A stretch of DNA of 9,908 nucleotides from DAOTVD01 sp034437075 (GTDB lineage Bacteria > Chloroflexota > Anaerolineae > Aggregatilineales > J027), in assembly GCA_034437075.1 (NCBI GenBank), contig DAOTVD010000101.1, forward strand, positions 1-9,908, given 5' to 3'. How positions within the stretch are numbered: position 1 is the first letter of the stretch; each line of letters begins with the position of its first letter. Shown piece after piece: positions 1 to 7,181 of this stretch. Under the pieces are notes generated by a model that saw only the letters and a program-made list of their open reading frames with translations, was not told the DNA's origin and did no database searches. Made by a program: the position numbers and the translations under genes.

Positions 1-210
1 AATCGAGGCCAGCAATTCGGCTAAGCGGATGCGCGTCCCTGCGAAGGGTAAGCCCGCGTCGGCGGCGCGTTCGAAGATGGTGGCCGCCTGGGGGACTTGC
101 AACCCGGCGCCAAAGATGAATTCATCGTCCAGCATACGCCGGTAGCCATCCAGGATGGCACCGATCTGGGTGGTCAGGTCTTGTAGAATGTCGGTCGTGG
201 TTTTCCCCAT
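1..210 (-). CDS. Unrecognised protein, 5' part only (cut by window edge)
   Basis: An open frame of 70 codons reads leftward from an ATG at 210-208 to the window edge without a stop, so only the N-terminus is present. The peptide begins MGKTTTDILQDLTTQIGAIL and continues as a mainly helical-looking, soluble sequence with no signal peptide and no membrane segment. I do not recognise the family and see no catalytic motif. There is no convincing Shine-Dalgarno sequence before the ATG, but a TACACT hexamer ends six bases upstream, which fits a leaderless transcript. The gene is divergent from the aspartase-like gene starting at 342. Codon usage (GCC, CTG, ATC, CGC) is like that of the neighbours, which supports real coding. 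Confidence 0.6.
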   Translation of the reverse strand, partial: MGKTTTDILQDLTTQIGAILDGYRRMLDDEFIFGAGLQVPQAATIFERAADAGLPFAGTRIRLAELLASI

Positions 211-216
211 AAGCCT

Positions 217-244
217 AGTGTACCGGAGAATGCAGCCCGCACAA
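217..244 (-). promoter_or_regulatory. Possible leaderless promoter of the gene at 1-210
   Basis: Read on the minus strand, a -10-like TACACT (complement of 217-222) lies exactly six bases before the ATG, placing the predicted first transcribed base on the start codon. A weak -35-like TTGTGC (complement of 239-244) is 16 bp upstream and matches the consensus only in its first three bases. The absence of a ribosome binding site supports the leaderless reading. Confidence 0.35.
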
Positions 245-341
245 AATGGGGCCTCGGCTGGCAGACCGCACCTAGCACCGCCGCGCGCCGCGCGCTACAC
301 TGTAGCCCACACACAACAACCCATCTCAAAAAGGAGCAACC

Positions 342-1805
342 ATGCCCGATATGCGCATTGAAAAAGACTCGTTAGGCGAGATCGAAGTCCCGAGCGAGGC
401 CCTCTACGGCGCGCAGACCATGCGCGCGGTGCACAACTTCCCCGTGAGTGGCATGCAACCTTACCCCGCGTTTATTTACGGCCAAGTGATGGTTAAGCGC
501 GCCGCCGCCGAGGTGAATAATCATCTGGGGCTGTTCAAAGACCAAGACGCGCGTGGCAAAACGATCACGGGTGCGCAAATTGCCGAGGCCATCATGAACG
601 CCGCCGACGAAATTTTGGCCGGGATGGAAAGCGACCCCGGTAGCGAGCCGTTCACGCGCTGGAAAGCCCAATTCGTGGTGGATCCCTTCCAGGCTGGGGC
701 AGGCACCAGCCACAATATGAACGCCAATGAGGTCATCGCCAACCGCGCTAATCAGATGCTGGGCTTCGAGATTACCGACCCCGACAAGCCCGTGCACCCC
801 AATGACCACGTTAATATGGCCCAATCCACGAATGACAGCATCCCGACGGCCTATCGCCTGGGGGTGTTGTGGCGCCTGGATGAATTACTGGGCAGTTTAC
901 GCCATCTGGCAGAGGCATTGCGCGCCAAAGCTGCCGAATTTGACGATGTGGTCAAGAGCGGGCGGACGCATATGCAAGATGCCGTCCCCGTGCGCCTGGG
1001 GCAGGAGTTCGGCGCGTATGCGCGCGCGGTGGAACGCAATATCGAGAAGATCGAAAGCGCCGCCGAGGGGCTGCGTCGGCTGGGCATCGGTGGGACGGCC
1101 ACTGGCACGGGCCTCAACGCTCACCCGGATTACCACGCGAAGATGGTCGAGACACTCAGCCGCTTGTTAGGCGCGCCGCTGTATACGAGCGATGATCTGT
1201 TCGAGAGCATGCAAAGCCACCAGGACGCCGCGTTTTTCTCTGGCGCGATGCGCAGCCTGGCCCAGGATTTAACCCGCATTGCCAATGATTTTCGTCTGCT
1301 GAGCAGCGGCCCCACCACTGGCCTGGATGAGATTCGCCTGCCCACCGTGCAACCGGGGTCGTCTATCATGCCCGGCAAGGTGAATCCTGTGTTGGCGGAA
1401 ATGCTCAACATGGCCATGTATCATGTCATGGGCAACGATCAGACGGTCGCGCTGGCCTGTGCAGCGGGTCAGTTAGAACTCAACGTGATGATGCCCATCA
1501 TCGCCCATAATCTGTTCGAGATGATGCACGTCACGATTGGCTCGGTGAACGCCTTCACGGATAAATGCGTCGTGGGGCTGCAAGCCAACCCCGAAAAAGC
1601 CGAGCTATGGCTCAGCAAGAATCCCATTTTGGTGACCGCGCTCAATCCGATTATCGGGTACATCAAAGGCGCGGAGGTGGCCAAAAAGGCCATGGCCGAA
1701 AATAAAAGCGTGTTAGACGTCGTCGTGGAACTGGGCTATATGGATGAAGCCGCCGCGCGCGAGGCCCTGCAAGCCCGGCCCATGACCGATGGCGGCATTC
1801 GATAG
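342..1805 (+). CDS. aspA: Aspartate ammonia-lyase / class II fumarase family enzyme
   Basis: A 487-residue cytoplasmic enzyme of the fumarase/aspartase superfamily, of typical family length, that reversibly eliminates ammonia from aspartate or water from malate to give fumarate. The start is supported by AAGGAG seven bases upstream. Visible motifs: GTSHNMNANE (121-130), HPNDHVNMAQSTND (152-165), RTHMQD (208-213) and the signature GSSIMPGKVNP (339-349), which carries the expected catalytic serine (Ser340 by alignment with AspB Ser318), Lys346 and Asn348. The two enzymes are hard to separate. GTS and QSTND are aspartase-like, since fumarases usually have GTQ and QSSND. MPGKVNP and the C-terminal ELNV, DKCVVG and VTALNP segments occur in fumarases too. 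Residues about 97-110 look like a small insertion. I favour aspartase modestly, and class II fumarase (fumC) is the main alternative. The last codons recur at 3021-3063. No clear terminator follows. Confidence 0.9.
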   Translation: MPDMRIEKDSLGEIEVPSEALYGAQTMRAVHNFPVSGMQPYPAFIYGQVMVKRAAAEVNNHLGLFKDQDARGKTITGAQIAEAIMNAADEILAGMESDPGSEPFTRWKAQFVVDPFQAGAGTSHNMNANEVIANRANQMLGFEITDPDKPVHPNDHVNMAQSTNDSIPTAYRLGVLWRLDELLGSLRHLAEALRAKAAEFDDVVKSGRTHMQDAVPVRLGQEFGAYARAVERNIEKIESAAEGLRRLGIGGTATGTGLNAHPDYHAKMVETLSRLLGAPLYTSDDLFESMQSHQDAAFFSGAMRSLAQDLTRIANDFRLLSSGPTTGLDEIRLPTVQPGSSIMPGKVNPVLAEMLNMAMYHVMGNDQTVALACAAGQLELNVMMPIIAHNLFEMMHVTIGSVNAFTDKCVVGLQANPEKAELWLSKNPILVTALNPIIGYIKGAEVAKKAMAENKSVLDVVVELGYMDEAAAREALQARPMTDGGIR

Positions 1806-1885
1806 GCGTTTTGGAACGTTGAGTATTCCCGAATGCGGGGAGGGGCTGCGACGTGCGAACGTAAGACCTCCTTCCGAATGCGGGG
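1762..1885. repeat. Direct repeat copy 1 (aspartase 3' end plus repeat core)
   Basis: This 124-bp segment recurs at 3021-3144 in the same orientation with five mismatches and no gaps (constant offset of 1259 bp). It covers the last 14 codons and stop of the aspartase-like gene plus about 80 bp of downstream DNA. The downstream part has two CCGAATGCGGGG units and resembles the core of the MITE copies at 3161 and 9401. The two copies bracket the EamA transporter gene. Confidence 0.9.
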
Positions 1886-1968
1886 GGAATTAGAGGGGGA
1901 GTAACCTTAAAAACGTATTCCCCCATTGCAGCACAGATACTCATCTGATTGGCTCGCCAAGGCTCGCT

Positions 1969-2889
1969 TTACTGCCCCGAGGGCGGCGCAATAGGAGCCG
2001 CTTGGGTCGCCCGCTTGCGCAACGGCAGATTCTGCCAGAGCCCAGTCACCAGCAACAGCGCCACGAGGATCACCCCAAAGCCCGCGATTTCATTGGCCAG
2101 CAAGCGTTCCCCCAGAAAAACCGCGCCCCATAAGCTACTGAAAAACGGGATCAGCAGCGTGACGCTCGCGGCGTTGGTCGGCCCGGCGTGCTTCACCAGA
2201 TGAAAATAGATCAGGTAGGCCACAGCGGTGGAGAGGGTCGCCAGGCCCAGCGCGGCGGCCAGGGGCGTGGCCCCGATAGGCTCTTGGGGCGCATGCCACG
2301 CGGCCAAGGGCAAAATCATCAGGCTAGATGACAACAACTGGCCGGTTGAAATGCTCACCGGGCTGACGCCCGTGAAGGCAACCTTGCTAAACACGACCCC
2401 CACACCATACGAACAGGACGCGGCCAGCATCAACACTACTCCTTCGGCGCGAGCGGCTTCGAAGGCATCCGGCCCCGCCCCGACGATAATCCCGACCCCG
2501 ACAATACCCAACCCTAACCCAATGACCTTGGGCGCCGTCAACCGATCCTGAATCCATAACGCGGCGATGATGGCGCTGAACAGCGGCGTAGTGGCGTTCA
2601 ACAGCGCCGCTAACGAGGCCGTCAGGGTCAGTTGCGCCGTGGCGATTAGCGTAAAGGGAATCGCATTATTGAACAAACCCAGAAACAAGAAACGCGGCCC
2701 ATAAGCGCGCCAATCCGGCGCCTGATGAATGGCCAGAGCGTAGCCCAGCAAGATAATCCCCGCCAGTGCGACACGCAACCCCACCAACGGAAACGGCCCC
2801 AACGCGGGCACCGCTACCCGAATAAACAAGAACGACGCGCCCCACAGCGCCGCCAACACAAATAGCAAGCTTGCATCTCGCGCGGTCAT
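1969..2889 (-). CDS. EamA/DMT-family transporter
   Basis: A 306-residue inner-membrane protein of the drug/metabolite transporter superfamily. Two tandem EamA repeats are visible at about residues 6-137 and 149-284. Together they give roughly ten hydrophobic segments, the usual topology and length for this family. Typical marks include WGASF at 16-20, the ALWIQDRLT end of the first repeat (110-118) and FLGERLL at 258-264 in the second. The tail from 287 is basic, then proline/alanine-rich, and probably cytoplasmic. The ATG at 2889 has an AAAGGGA-like ribosome binding site at suitable spacing. The substrate cannot be read from sequence, because the family exports amino acids, metabolites and drugs. 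The gene stands alone, converges with the aspartase-like gene, and is bracketed by 124-bp direct repeats, so it may be a recently placed or deletable unit. Confidence 0.92.
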   Translation of the reverse strand: MTARDASLLFVLAALWGASFLFIRVAVPALGPFPLVGLRVALAGIILLGYALAIHQAPDWRAYGPRFLFLGLFNNAIPFTLIATAQLTLTASLAALLNATTPLFSAIIAALWIQDRLTAPKVIGLGLGIVGVGIIVGAGPDAFEAARAEGVVLMLAASCSYGVGVVFSKVAFTGVSPVSISTGQLLSSSLMILPLAAWHAPQEPIGATPLAAALGLATLSTAVAYLIYFHLVKHAGPTNAASVTLLIPFFSSLWGAVFLGERLLANEIAGFGVILVALLLVTGLWQNLPLRKRATQAAPIAPPSGQ

Positions 2890-3020
2890 AGCATCCCTTT
2901 CATCATCTGCAACACCGATACATCAAAGTATAGGCGAGGACACCCGCCCCGCCGACCCGATACTTGCGCTGTATGAACCGCTTTCTCATCGGCATTCTTG
3001 CCCCAAGAGTTCGCCACTGT

Positions 3021-3144
3021 AGGCCCTCCAAGCCCGGCCCATGACCGATGGCGGCATTCGATAGGCGTTTTGGAACGCTGAGTTTTCCCGAATTCGGGGA
3101 GGGGCTGCGACGTGCGAACGTAAGCCCTCCTTCCGAATGCGGGG
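3021..3144. repeat. Direct repeat copy 2
   Basis: Second copy of the 1762-1885 segment, 119 of 124 bases identical. Its first ~43 bp are a non-functional remnant of the aspartase-like gene's 3' end, including the stop TAG. It has no upstream reading frame for that gene. The similarity fades into a GCTAGAGGGGGTAA end at 3160, where the MITE at 3161 is joined. Confidence 0.9.
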
Positions 3145-3160
3145 CGGCTAGAGGGGGTAA

Positions 3161-3335
3161 GGCTTTTCCAGAAAAATAATTACCCCTCCCCAGCCCCTCC
3201 CCGAATTCAGGGAGGGGCTATTATGCGCACGAGTAAGTTCTCCCCCCGAATTCGGGGGAAGCTAGAGGGGGGTAAAATCAAGCCGGTATCCTTTTCGACA
3301 AAAGCAAGCGGCATAGTTAAATACTTGGAAAAGCC
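3161..3335 (+). mobile_element. MITE-like element, copy 1 (175 bp)
   Basis: The ends are perfect 10-bp terminal inverted repeats, GGCTTTTCCA and TGGAAAAGCC, flanked on both sides by TAA (3158-3160 and 3336-3338), consistent with a 3-bp target duplication. An inverted copy at 9401-9576 is about 96% identical by eye and is also flanked by TAA. Inside are a hairpin with 10-bp arms (3192-3201 with 3210-3219) and a 16-bp perfect palindrome (3243-3258) centred on GAATTC. No transposase is encoded, so it would need one in trans. The TAA duplication recalls IS5/PIF-Harbinger-type enzymes that use TNA sites, but that link is inference. Confidence 0.85.
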
Positions 3336-3371
3336 TAAATCAAGAGCGAAGCTGGCCCGCGTCGCGCCAAA

Positions 3372-3397
3372 TAACAAGGGGCTTAAGCCCCTTGTTA
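3372..3397 (-). terminator. Perfect palindrome, probable terminator of gntR-korAB
   Basis: A 26-bp perfect inverted repeat centred on GGGGCTTAAGCCCC. It can form an 11-bp stem with a TTAA loop, and on the minus strand it runs into TTATTT, so it could act as an intrinsic terminator about 110 bp past the korB stop. The U-run is short and mixed, and the opposite strand lacks one. A half copy, TAAGCCCCTTGTT, lies at 3453-3465, so it may instead be a dispersed palindromic repeat. Confidence 0.5.
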
Positions 3398-3504
3398 GAA
3401 TACCGTGTGGTTAGTCGATTAAATACGAAATAATCAAAAGCCCTCGGTTGGATAAGCCCCTTGTTGAGTGTTTGCCTATCCTGTCTTTGGTGTATCCGGG
3501 GGCC

Positions 3505-4551
3505 TTACGACGTGGTGCGGATACGCTGCATGGCGTCCGCGAGCGCGTCGCGGCTGGGGCGCAAATCCGCCTGGCCGAGTTCCACCAGCGGCGTTTCGGG
3601 CAGTTCCATCAGATCGTGGCTGGTTTTGTTGTTTTCGTTGATGTACAGCAAGCCCGTGAGCACGTCGTGCGGGTCTTGCTTTTCTTCCAGCAGACGAATC
3701 GCCGACATGCGGTCGGTCGGGTCGTGGGTATCATCCAGTTTGTTGAGCGTGATGAACCCGCCGTCGTGCATCTGCACGCGGATGGTCTGGCCTGCGTCGT
3801 AATCGACCTGGATTTCATCGAATTCGGCCACATACGAGACATCATTGATAACGTCTTTGTATTCTTTCACCCAGGCATAGCTCTTGCTGCTGGTTTCGTG
3901 GTCGTTGAAGGTGACGCACGGGCTGATGATGTCAATCACGGCCAGGCCCTCATAGTGCACTGCCGCTTTGAGCAACTCTTGCACCTGGTGCTTATCGCCG
4001 CTGAAGGAGCGCGCCACGAAGCCCGCGCCGCCGATCAGCGCTTCGTAGCACAGATCAATCGGGGTTAATTCGTTGATCTTGCCCCCGTCGGCGTATTTGG
4101 TCTGCTGGCCTTTGTCCGCCGTGGCGGAGAATTGGCCCTTGGTCAGGCCATAGACACCGTTGTTCTCGATGATGTAGACCATGGGCACATTGCGGCGCAC
4201 CATATGCTTAAACTGCCCTAGGCCGATGCTGCCTGTGTCGCCGTCGCCGCTGACGCCGATAGCGACCAGCTTGCGGTTGACGGTCGTGGCGCCCGTGGCC
4301 ACGCTGGGCATACGCCCATGCAGCGCATTAAAGCCATGGCTGGCCCCTAAAAAGTAGGCCGGGCTTTTGGATGAGCAGCCGATGCCGCTCAGCTTGATGA
4401 CGTTGTGCTGCTCCAGGCCGATTTCCCAGGCCATCTGCACGATCTGGCTAGAGATGGAATTGTGCCCGCAGCCCACGCAGAGCGTGGTGGGGCGGCCATC
4501 GTAGTCTTTTTTCGTAAGTCCTAGTAGGTTTTCATTGCCTCGGCGTGCCAT
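3505..4551 (-). CDS. korB: 2-oxoglutarate:ferredoxin oxidoreductase, beta subunit
   Basis: A 348-residue cytoplasmic, TPP-binding subunit of a 2-oxoacid:ferredoxin oxidoreductase. With KorA it converts 2-oxoglutarate and CoA to succinyl-CoA and CO2 while reducing ferredoxin. The thiamine diphosphate site is clear: SGDGDTGSIG at 101-110, ending in IENNGVYGLTKGQ at 128-140. Four cysteines fit the usual [4Fe-4S] ligands: Cys25 and Cys28 in CVGCGH, Cys59 in GIGCSS, and Cys212 in SPCVTFN. The C-terminal region after about 220 is of normal length for KorB. The start is set by AGGAGG lying inside the 3' end of korA. Only 3 bp separate the korA stop from this ATG, so the two are translationally coupled. 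Substrate is assigned from whole-protein resemblance, and related 2-oxoacid enzymes cannot be fully excluded. Confidence 0.93.
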   Translation of the reverse strand: MARRGNENLLGLTKKDYDGRPTTLCVGCGHNSISSQIVQMAWEIGLEQHNVIKLSGIGCSSKSPAYFLGASHGFNALHGRMPSVATGATTVNRKLVAIGVSGDGDTGSIGLGQFKHMVRRNVPMVYIIENNGVYGLTKGQFSATADKGQQTKYADGGKINELTPIDLCYEALIGGAGFVARSFSGDKHQVQELLKAAVHYEGLAVIDIISPCVTFNDHETSSKSYAWVKEYKDVINDVSYVAEFDEIQVDYDAGQTIRVQMHDGGFITLNKLDDTHDPTDRMSAIRLLEEKQDPHDVLTGLLYINENNKTSHDLMELPETPLVELGQADLRPSRDALADAMQRIRTTS

Positions 4552-4554
4552 GGG

Positions 4555-6393
4555 TTAACCCTCCTGTTGCAAAATGGATTCTGAGATAAAGCGGGCGGTC
4601 AGCGGGAGGCCGTCGCATTTGTTGACGGGCAAAATCTGCGCGGCCTTGGCGGGCATGTCTAGGCGCAGGATTTGCGCCATTTGGGCGTCGTGGTTGTTTT
4701 CCACCACATACACATGGTCGTAAGCGTTCACAAAGTCATGGACGGCATGCGCCAGGGGCAAGGCCCGGATGCGCATATAATCGCTCTTGAGGCCCTGCGC
4801 GGCCAGCAGATCGCGCGCTTCGACAATGGCAGGGTGATTGGTGCCATAGGAGAGAATGCCCACGGTCGCGCCCTCCATAGTGTCGAGGATGGGGGCGGGT
4901 AGCGCGTCGCGGGTGCCTTCGATCTTGCGCGTGATGCGCTCCATATTCTGTTCCCAGGCATCGCTATCTTCCGTATACACGCCGTATTCATCGTGCCCAG
5001 TGCCGCGCGCGAAGTACGCTGCGTAGGGGCTGGGCGTGCCCGGCAAGGTGCGGTACGCGATGCCATCGCCATCCACATCTTTATAGCGGCCCCATTTGCC
5101 AGGTTCGGTCAAGTCTTCGGCGTGGAGCACTTTACCACGATCCAGCGGCGCGTCGGGGTATTCGAAATCGTCGCTCGTCCATAGATTCATGCCTAAGTCC
5201 AAGTCAGACAGCACAAAGAGAATCGTCTGGAATTGTTCGGCGTAATCGAATGCGCGCCAGCCAAACTCGAAGGCTTCTTTGGGGTCGGCGGGCAAAAGCA
5301 CCGGATGCCGACTATCGCCATGGCCCAAAAAGTGGGTGAACATCACATCGCCCTGCGAGGTGCGCGTTGGTAGGCCCGTGCTCGGCCCCATGCGTTGGAC
5401 ATTCCACACCACCGCCGGGATTTCGGCAAAATAGGACAAGCCCGTGAATTCGGCCATTAGACTAATGCCGGGGCCGCTGGTGGCGGTCATGGCGCGCGCG
5501 CCGGCCCACCCCGCGCCGATGACCATCCCTAGCGCGGCGAGTTCGTCCTCGGCCTGGATGATAGCATAGCTGGGGCGTCCGTCTTCGCGGTGGCGATAGT
5601 GCTTGAACCAACCGCGCGCGGCGTCGATGACGCTGGTGCTGGGCGTAATCGGATACCAGGCCATAAAGGTGCAACCGCCGAAGGCCGCGCCCAGACCCGC
5701 CGCCGAATTGCCTTCCATCAAGAATTTGCCCGTATTGGGCGAGTCATCCATCCGTTCGGCGCGGTAAGGTACGCCGCTGATGTCCCAATTTTCGGTGGCC
5801 CACTGGTAAGCCGCTTTAACCACATCCTGATTCAGGTCGATGGCCTTTTGTTTGCCTTTTAGCTCGTGGCCCAGCGCGCGCTCGATGGCGTCTAGCTCGA
5901 TGCCCAGCAGATAGGCCAGCCCGCCCACATAGACCATATTCGCGACTTTGGTCTTAATCTGGCGCGGGATGTCGAAGCCTTTCATAATCTCGTTAATGGG
6001 GATGCGGAAGATATGCAAGTCATTGCGGCTGGTCACCTGCTTCCAGTCTAGCGGAAAGAGCAAGACCGAGCCGGAGGGCAGTTCCGCGACATCTTTAGCG
6101 AAGGTTTGCTGGTTCCAAGCGACCAATACTTCGCTGGTGTCTTTGCGCGCCAGGTAGCCATCGGCGTTGAGGCGGATGATATACCAGGTGGGCAGGCCCT
6201 GAATATTGGACGGAAAGAGATTCTTGCCGTTGACGGGCACGCCCATGTCGAACAGCGCGCGAATCACAGAGAGATTGCTCGTTTGGCTGCCAGAGCCATT
6301 TGGCGAGGCGACATTGATCGAAAAATCATTGACGACGACCTTCTCGCCGGATGGCCCGGCGGAAGGCTTGGTTTGAACATCGATGACGGTCAT
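4555..6393 (-). CDS. korA: 2-oxoglutarate:ferredoxin oxidoreductase, alpha subunit (gamma-alpha fusion)
   Basis: A 612-residue partner of KorB. Residues about 18-210 form the gamma domain (CoA and inter-subunit contacts in this family), and about 225-612 the alpha domain with the pyrimidine-binding fold. Marks of the alpha part are LMEGNSAAGLGAAFGG (225-240), YPITPSTS (247-254), TSGPGISLM (305-313) and QRMGPSTGLPT (333-343). No ferredoxin-type cysteine cluster is present, so electrons should leave through the cluster in KorB. The fused layout at about 610 residues is the form common in actinobacteria and related groups. The ATG overlaps the stop of the upstream gntR gene (ATGA). The AAGGA motif lies about 14 bases upstream, further than ideal, so translation probably depends on coupling to gntR. 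This path suits a TCA cycle that feeds low-potential electrons into ferredoxin, or reductive carboxylation. Confidence 0.93.
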   Translation of the reverse strand: MTVIDVQTKPSAGPSGEKVVVNDFSINVASPNGSGSQTSNLSVIRALFDMGVPVNGKNLFPSNIQGLPTWYIIRLNADGYLARKDTSEVLVAWNQQTFAKDVAELPSGSVLLFPLDWKQVTSRNDLHIFRIPINEIMKGFDIPRQIKTKVANMVYVGGLAYLLGIELDAIERALGHELKGKQKAIDLNQDVVKAAYQWATENWDISGVPYRAERMDDSPNTGKFLMEGNSAAGLGAAFGGCTFMAWYPITPSTSVIDAARGWFKHYRHREDGRPSYAIIQAEDELAALGMVIGAGWAGARAMTATSGPGISLMAEFTGLSYFAEIPAVVWNVQRMGPSTGLPTRTSQGDVMFTHFLGHGDSRHPVLLPADPKEAFEFGWRAFDYAEQFQTILFVLSDLDLGMNLWTSDDFEYPDAPLDRGKVLHAEDLTEPGKWGRYKDVDGDGIAYRTLPGTPSPYAAYFARGTGHDEYGVYTEDSDAWEQNMERITRKIEGTRDALPAPILDTMEGATVGILSYGTNHPAIVEARDLLAAQGLKSDYMRIRALPLAHAVHDFVNAYDHVYVVENNHDAQMAQILRLDMPAKAAQILPVNKCDGLPLTARFISESILQQEG

Positions 6394-7133
6394 AGCTGTT
6401 GTTGTTTTCCTTTTGGTTTCATCATCCCATAATATTCACTCGGCAGGACATCCGAGTGGGGTTGGTGTCGCAAGAGTTGCGTATGTTCGATAAAGATTTC
6501 TAAGCTACGGTCGATGTGACCCGCGACGATTTCATCCACGATCCGTTCATGATAATTCCAGACCCGTTCCAGGTAGGCCAGTTCGGCATAGCGATTGAGT
6601 TCAATCGCTTCGTAGGCTTCCCAATAGGCTTCTAGGACGCCCTGCACAAAAGGATTCTCCAACTGGGCGAAAATTCCCATATGAAAACAACGGTGCTCGG
6701 CATGGGGAATGGTGATGCGGGTGCCGCGTAGCCTGGCCTGCGCCCCGGCGATAAGCTCGCGCAGGGCCTCGAAATCCTCAGGTTGCAGCAAAGCCGTGGC
6801 TTCGTGCCAGTAGGCGACTTCGATATGGATGCGCAAATTGCTATACAAATCGAAATGGGCCGTATCTTGGGCCATGCTGAAGAATAGCCCCAAGCGCAGC
6901 ACGGGCATGAAGTCGAAGTCCAGGCAGCGGATGCCCGTCCGGGGTCGGACTTCCACCACGCCCAGCACACGCGCCGCTTCGAGTTGTTCGCGCAGTTTGC
7001 TAACGCTGATGTTTAGCTCGTTGCTGAGTTCGCTCAGGGGTGGCACGCGGTCGCCCGGTTGCAAGCCCTGCTCCACGATATAACGCAAAATGTCGGAATC
7101 AATGTGAGCTAGAAGGGGGTTGCTGAGGGTCAT
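6390..7133 (-). CDS. GntR-family regulator with FCD domain
   Basis: A 247-residue transcription factor. An N-terminal winged helix (about 10-72) contains the typical LQPGDRVPPLSELSNELNIS segment (24-43). The C-terminal all-helical FCD ligand domain spans about 90-222. Candidate metal ligands match the usual acid-His-His-His pattern: Glu146 and His151 in EHRCFH, His195 in NYHERIVDEI and His217 in EHTQLL. FCD proteins typically sense carboxylic acids, which would fit control of the adjoining 2-oxoglutarate enzyme, but the ligand is inferred. It is the first gene of the operon, and its TGA overlaps the korA ATG by four bases. The ATG at 7133 has only a weak ribosome binding site. A direct repeat in the leader may be its own operator. 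Confidence 0.9.
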   Translation of the reverse strand: MTLSNPLLAHIDSDILRYIVEQGLQPGDRVPPLSELSNELNISVSKLREQLEAARVLGVVEVRPRTGIRCLDFDFMPVLRLGLFFSMAQDTAHFDLYSNLRIHIEVAYWHEATALLQPEDFEALRELIAGAQARLRGTRITIPHAEHRCFHMGIFAQLENPFVQGVLEAYWEAYEAIELNRYAELAYLERVWNYHERIVDEIVAGHIDRSLEIFIEHTQLLRHQPHSDVLPSEYYGMMKPKGKQQQL

Positions 7134-7140
7134 GGAACTT

Positions 7141-7158
7141 TAATCATCGTAATCATCA
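7141..7158. promoter_or_regulatory. Tandem 9-bp repeat, candidate operator in the gntR leader
   Basis: TAATCATCG is followed directly by TAATCATCA, eight bases upstream of the gntR start and just downstream of the predicted transcription start. A third, poorer unit (ATCAATCG) follows. The position suits autorepression, but the known GntR/FCD operators are usually inverted rather than direct repeats, so this is tentative. Confidence 0.3.
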
Positions 7159-7181
7159 GATCAATCGTAGCATTTAACGGC

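Larger units (their letters stand above)
2890..3504. other. Gene-free repeat-rich interval of 615 bp
   Basis: No credible gene is visible here. From left to right it holds the upstream region of the EamA gene, with an isolated minus-strand TATACT (complement of 2927-2932) lacking a good -35. It then holds direct repeat copy 2 (3021-3144), a complete MITE-like element (3161-3335), a 26-bp perfect palindrome (3372-3397) and a half copy of that palindrome (3453-3465) near the 3' end of korB. A 63-codon frame from 3223 crosses the MITE and looks accidental. Confidence 0.75.

Noticed and set aside
155..361. 68-codon plus-strand frame ahead of the aspartase-like gene
   Set aside because: It overlaps both the minus-strand left-edge gene and the aspartase start, has no ribosome binding site, and its product looks random.
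372..824. 150-codon minus-strand frame opposite the aspartase-like gene
   Set aside because: It is fully contained in the antisense of a gene with clear catalytic motifs and resembles no family I know.
1906..1968. Terminator between the aspartase-like and EamA genes
   Set aside because: Only 4-5-bp stems (for example CAGAT/ATCTG) without U-runs are visible, which is too weak to call.
3223..3414. 63-codon plus-strand frame crossing the MITE and palindrome
   Set aside because: It is a translation of repeat DNA. Its start is inside the element's hairpin region, there is no ribosome binding site, and the inverted MITE copy has no matching conserved product.
3448..4068. Long plus-strand frame of 206 codons antisense to korB
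   Set aside because: It lies opposite a well-supported enzyme with intact motifs. The translated sequence has the biased composition expected of an antisense frame in GC-rich DNA and no recognisable domain.
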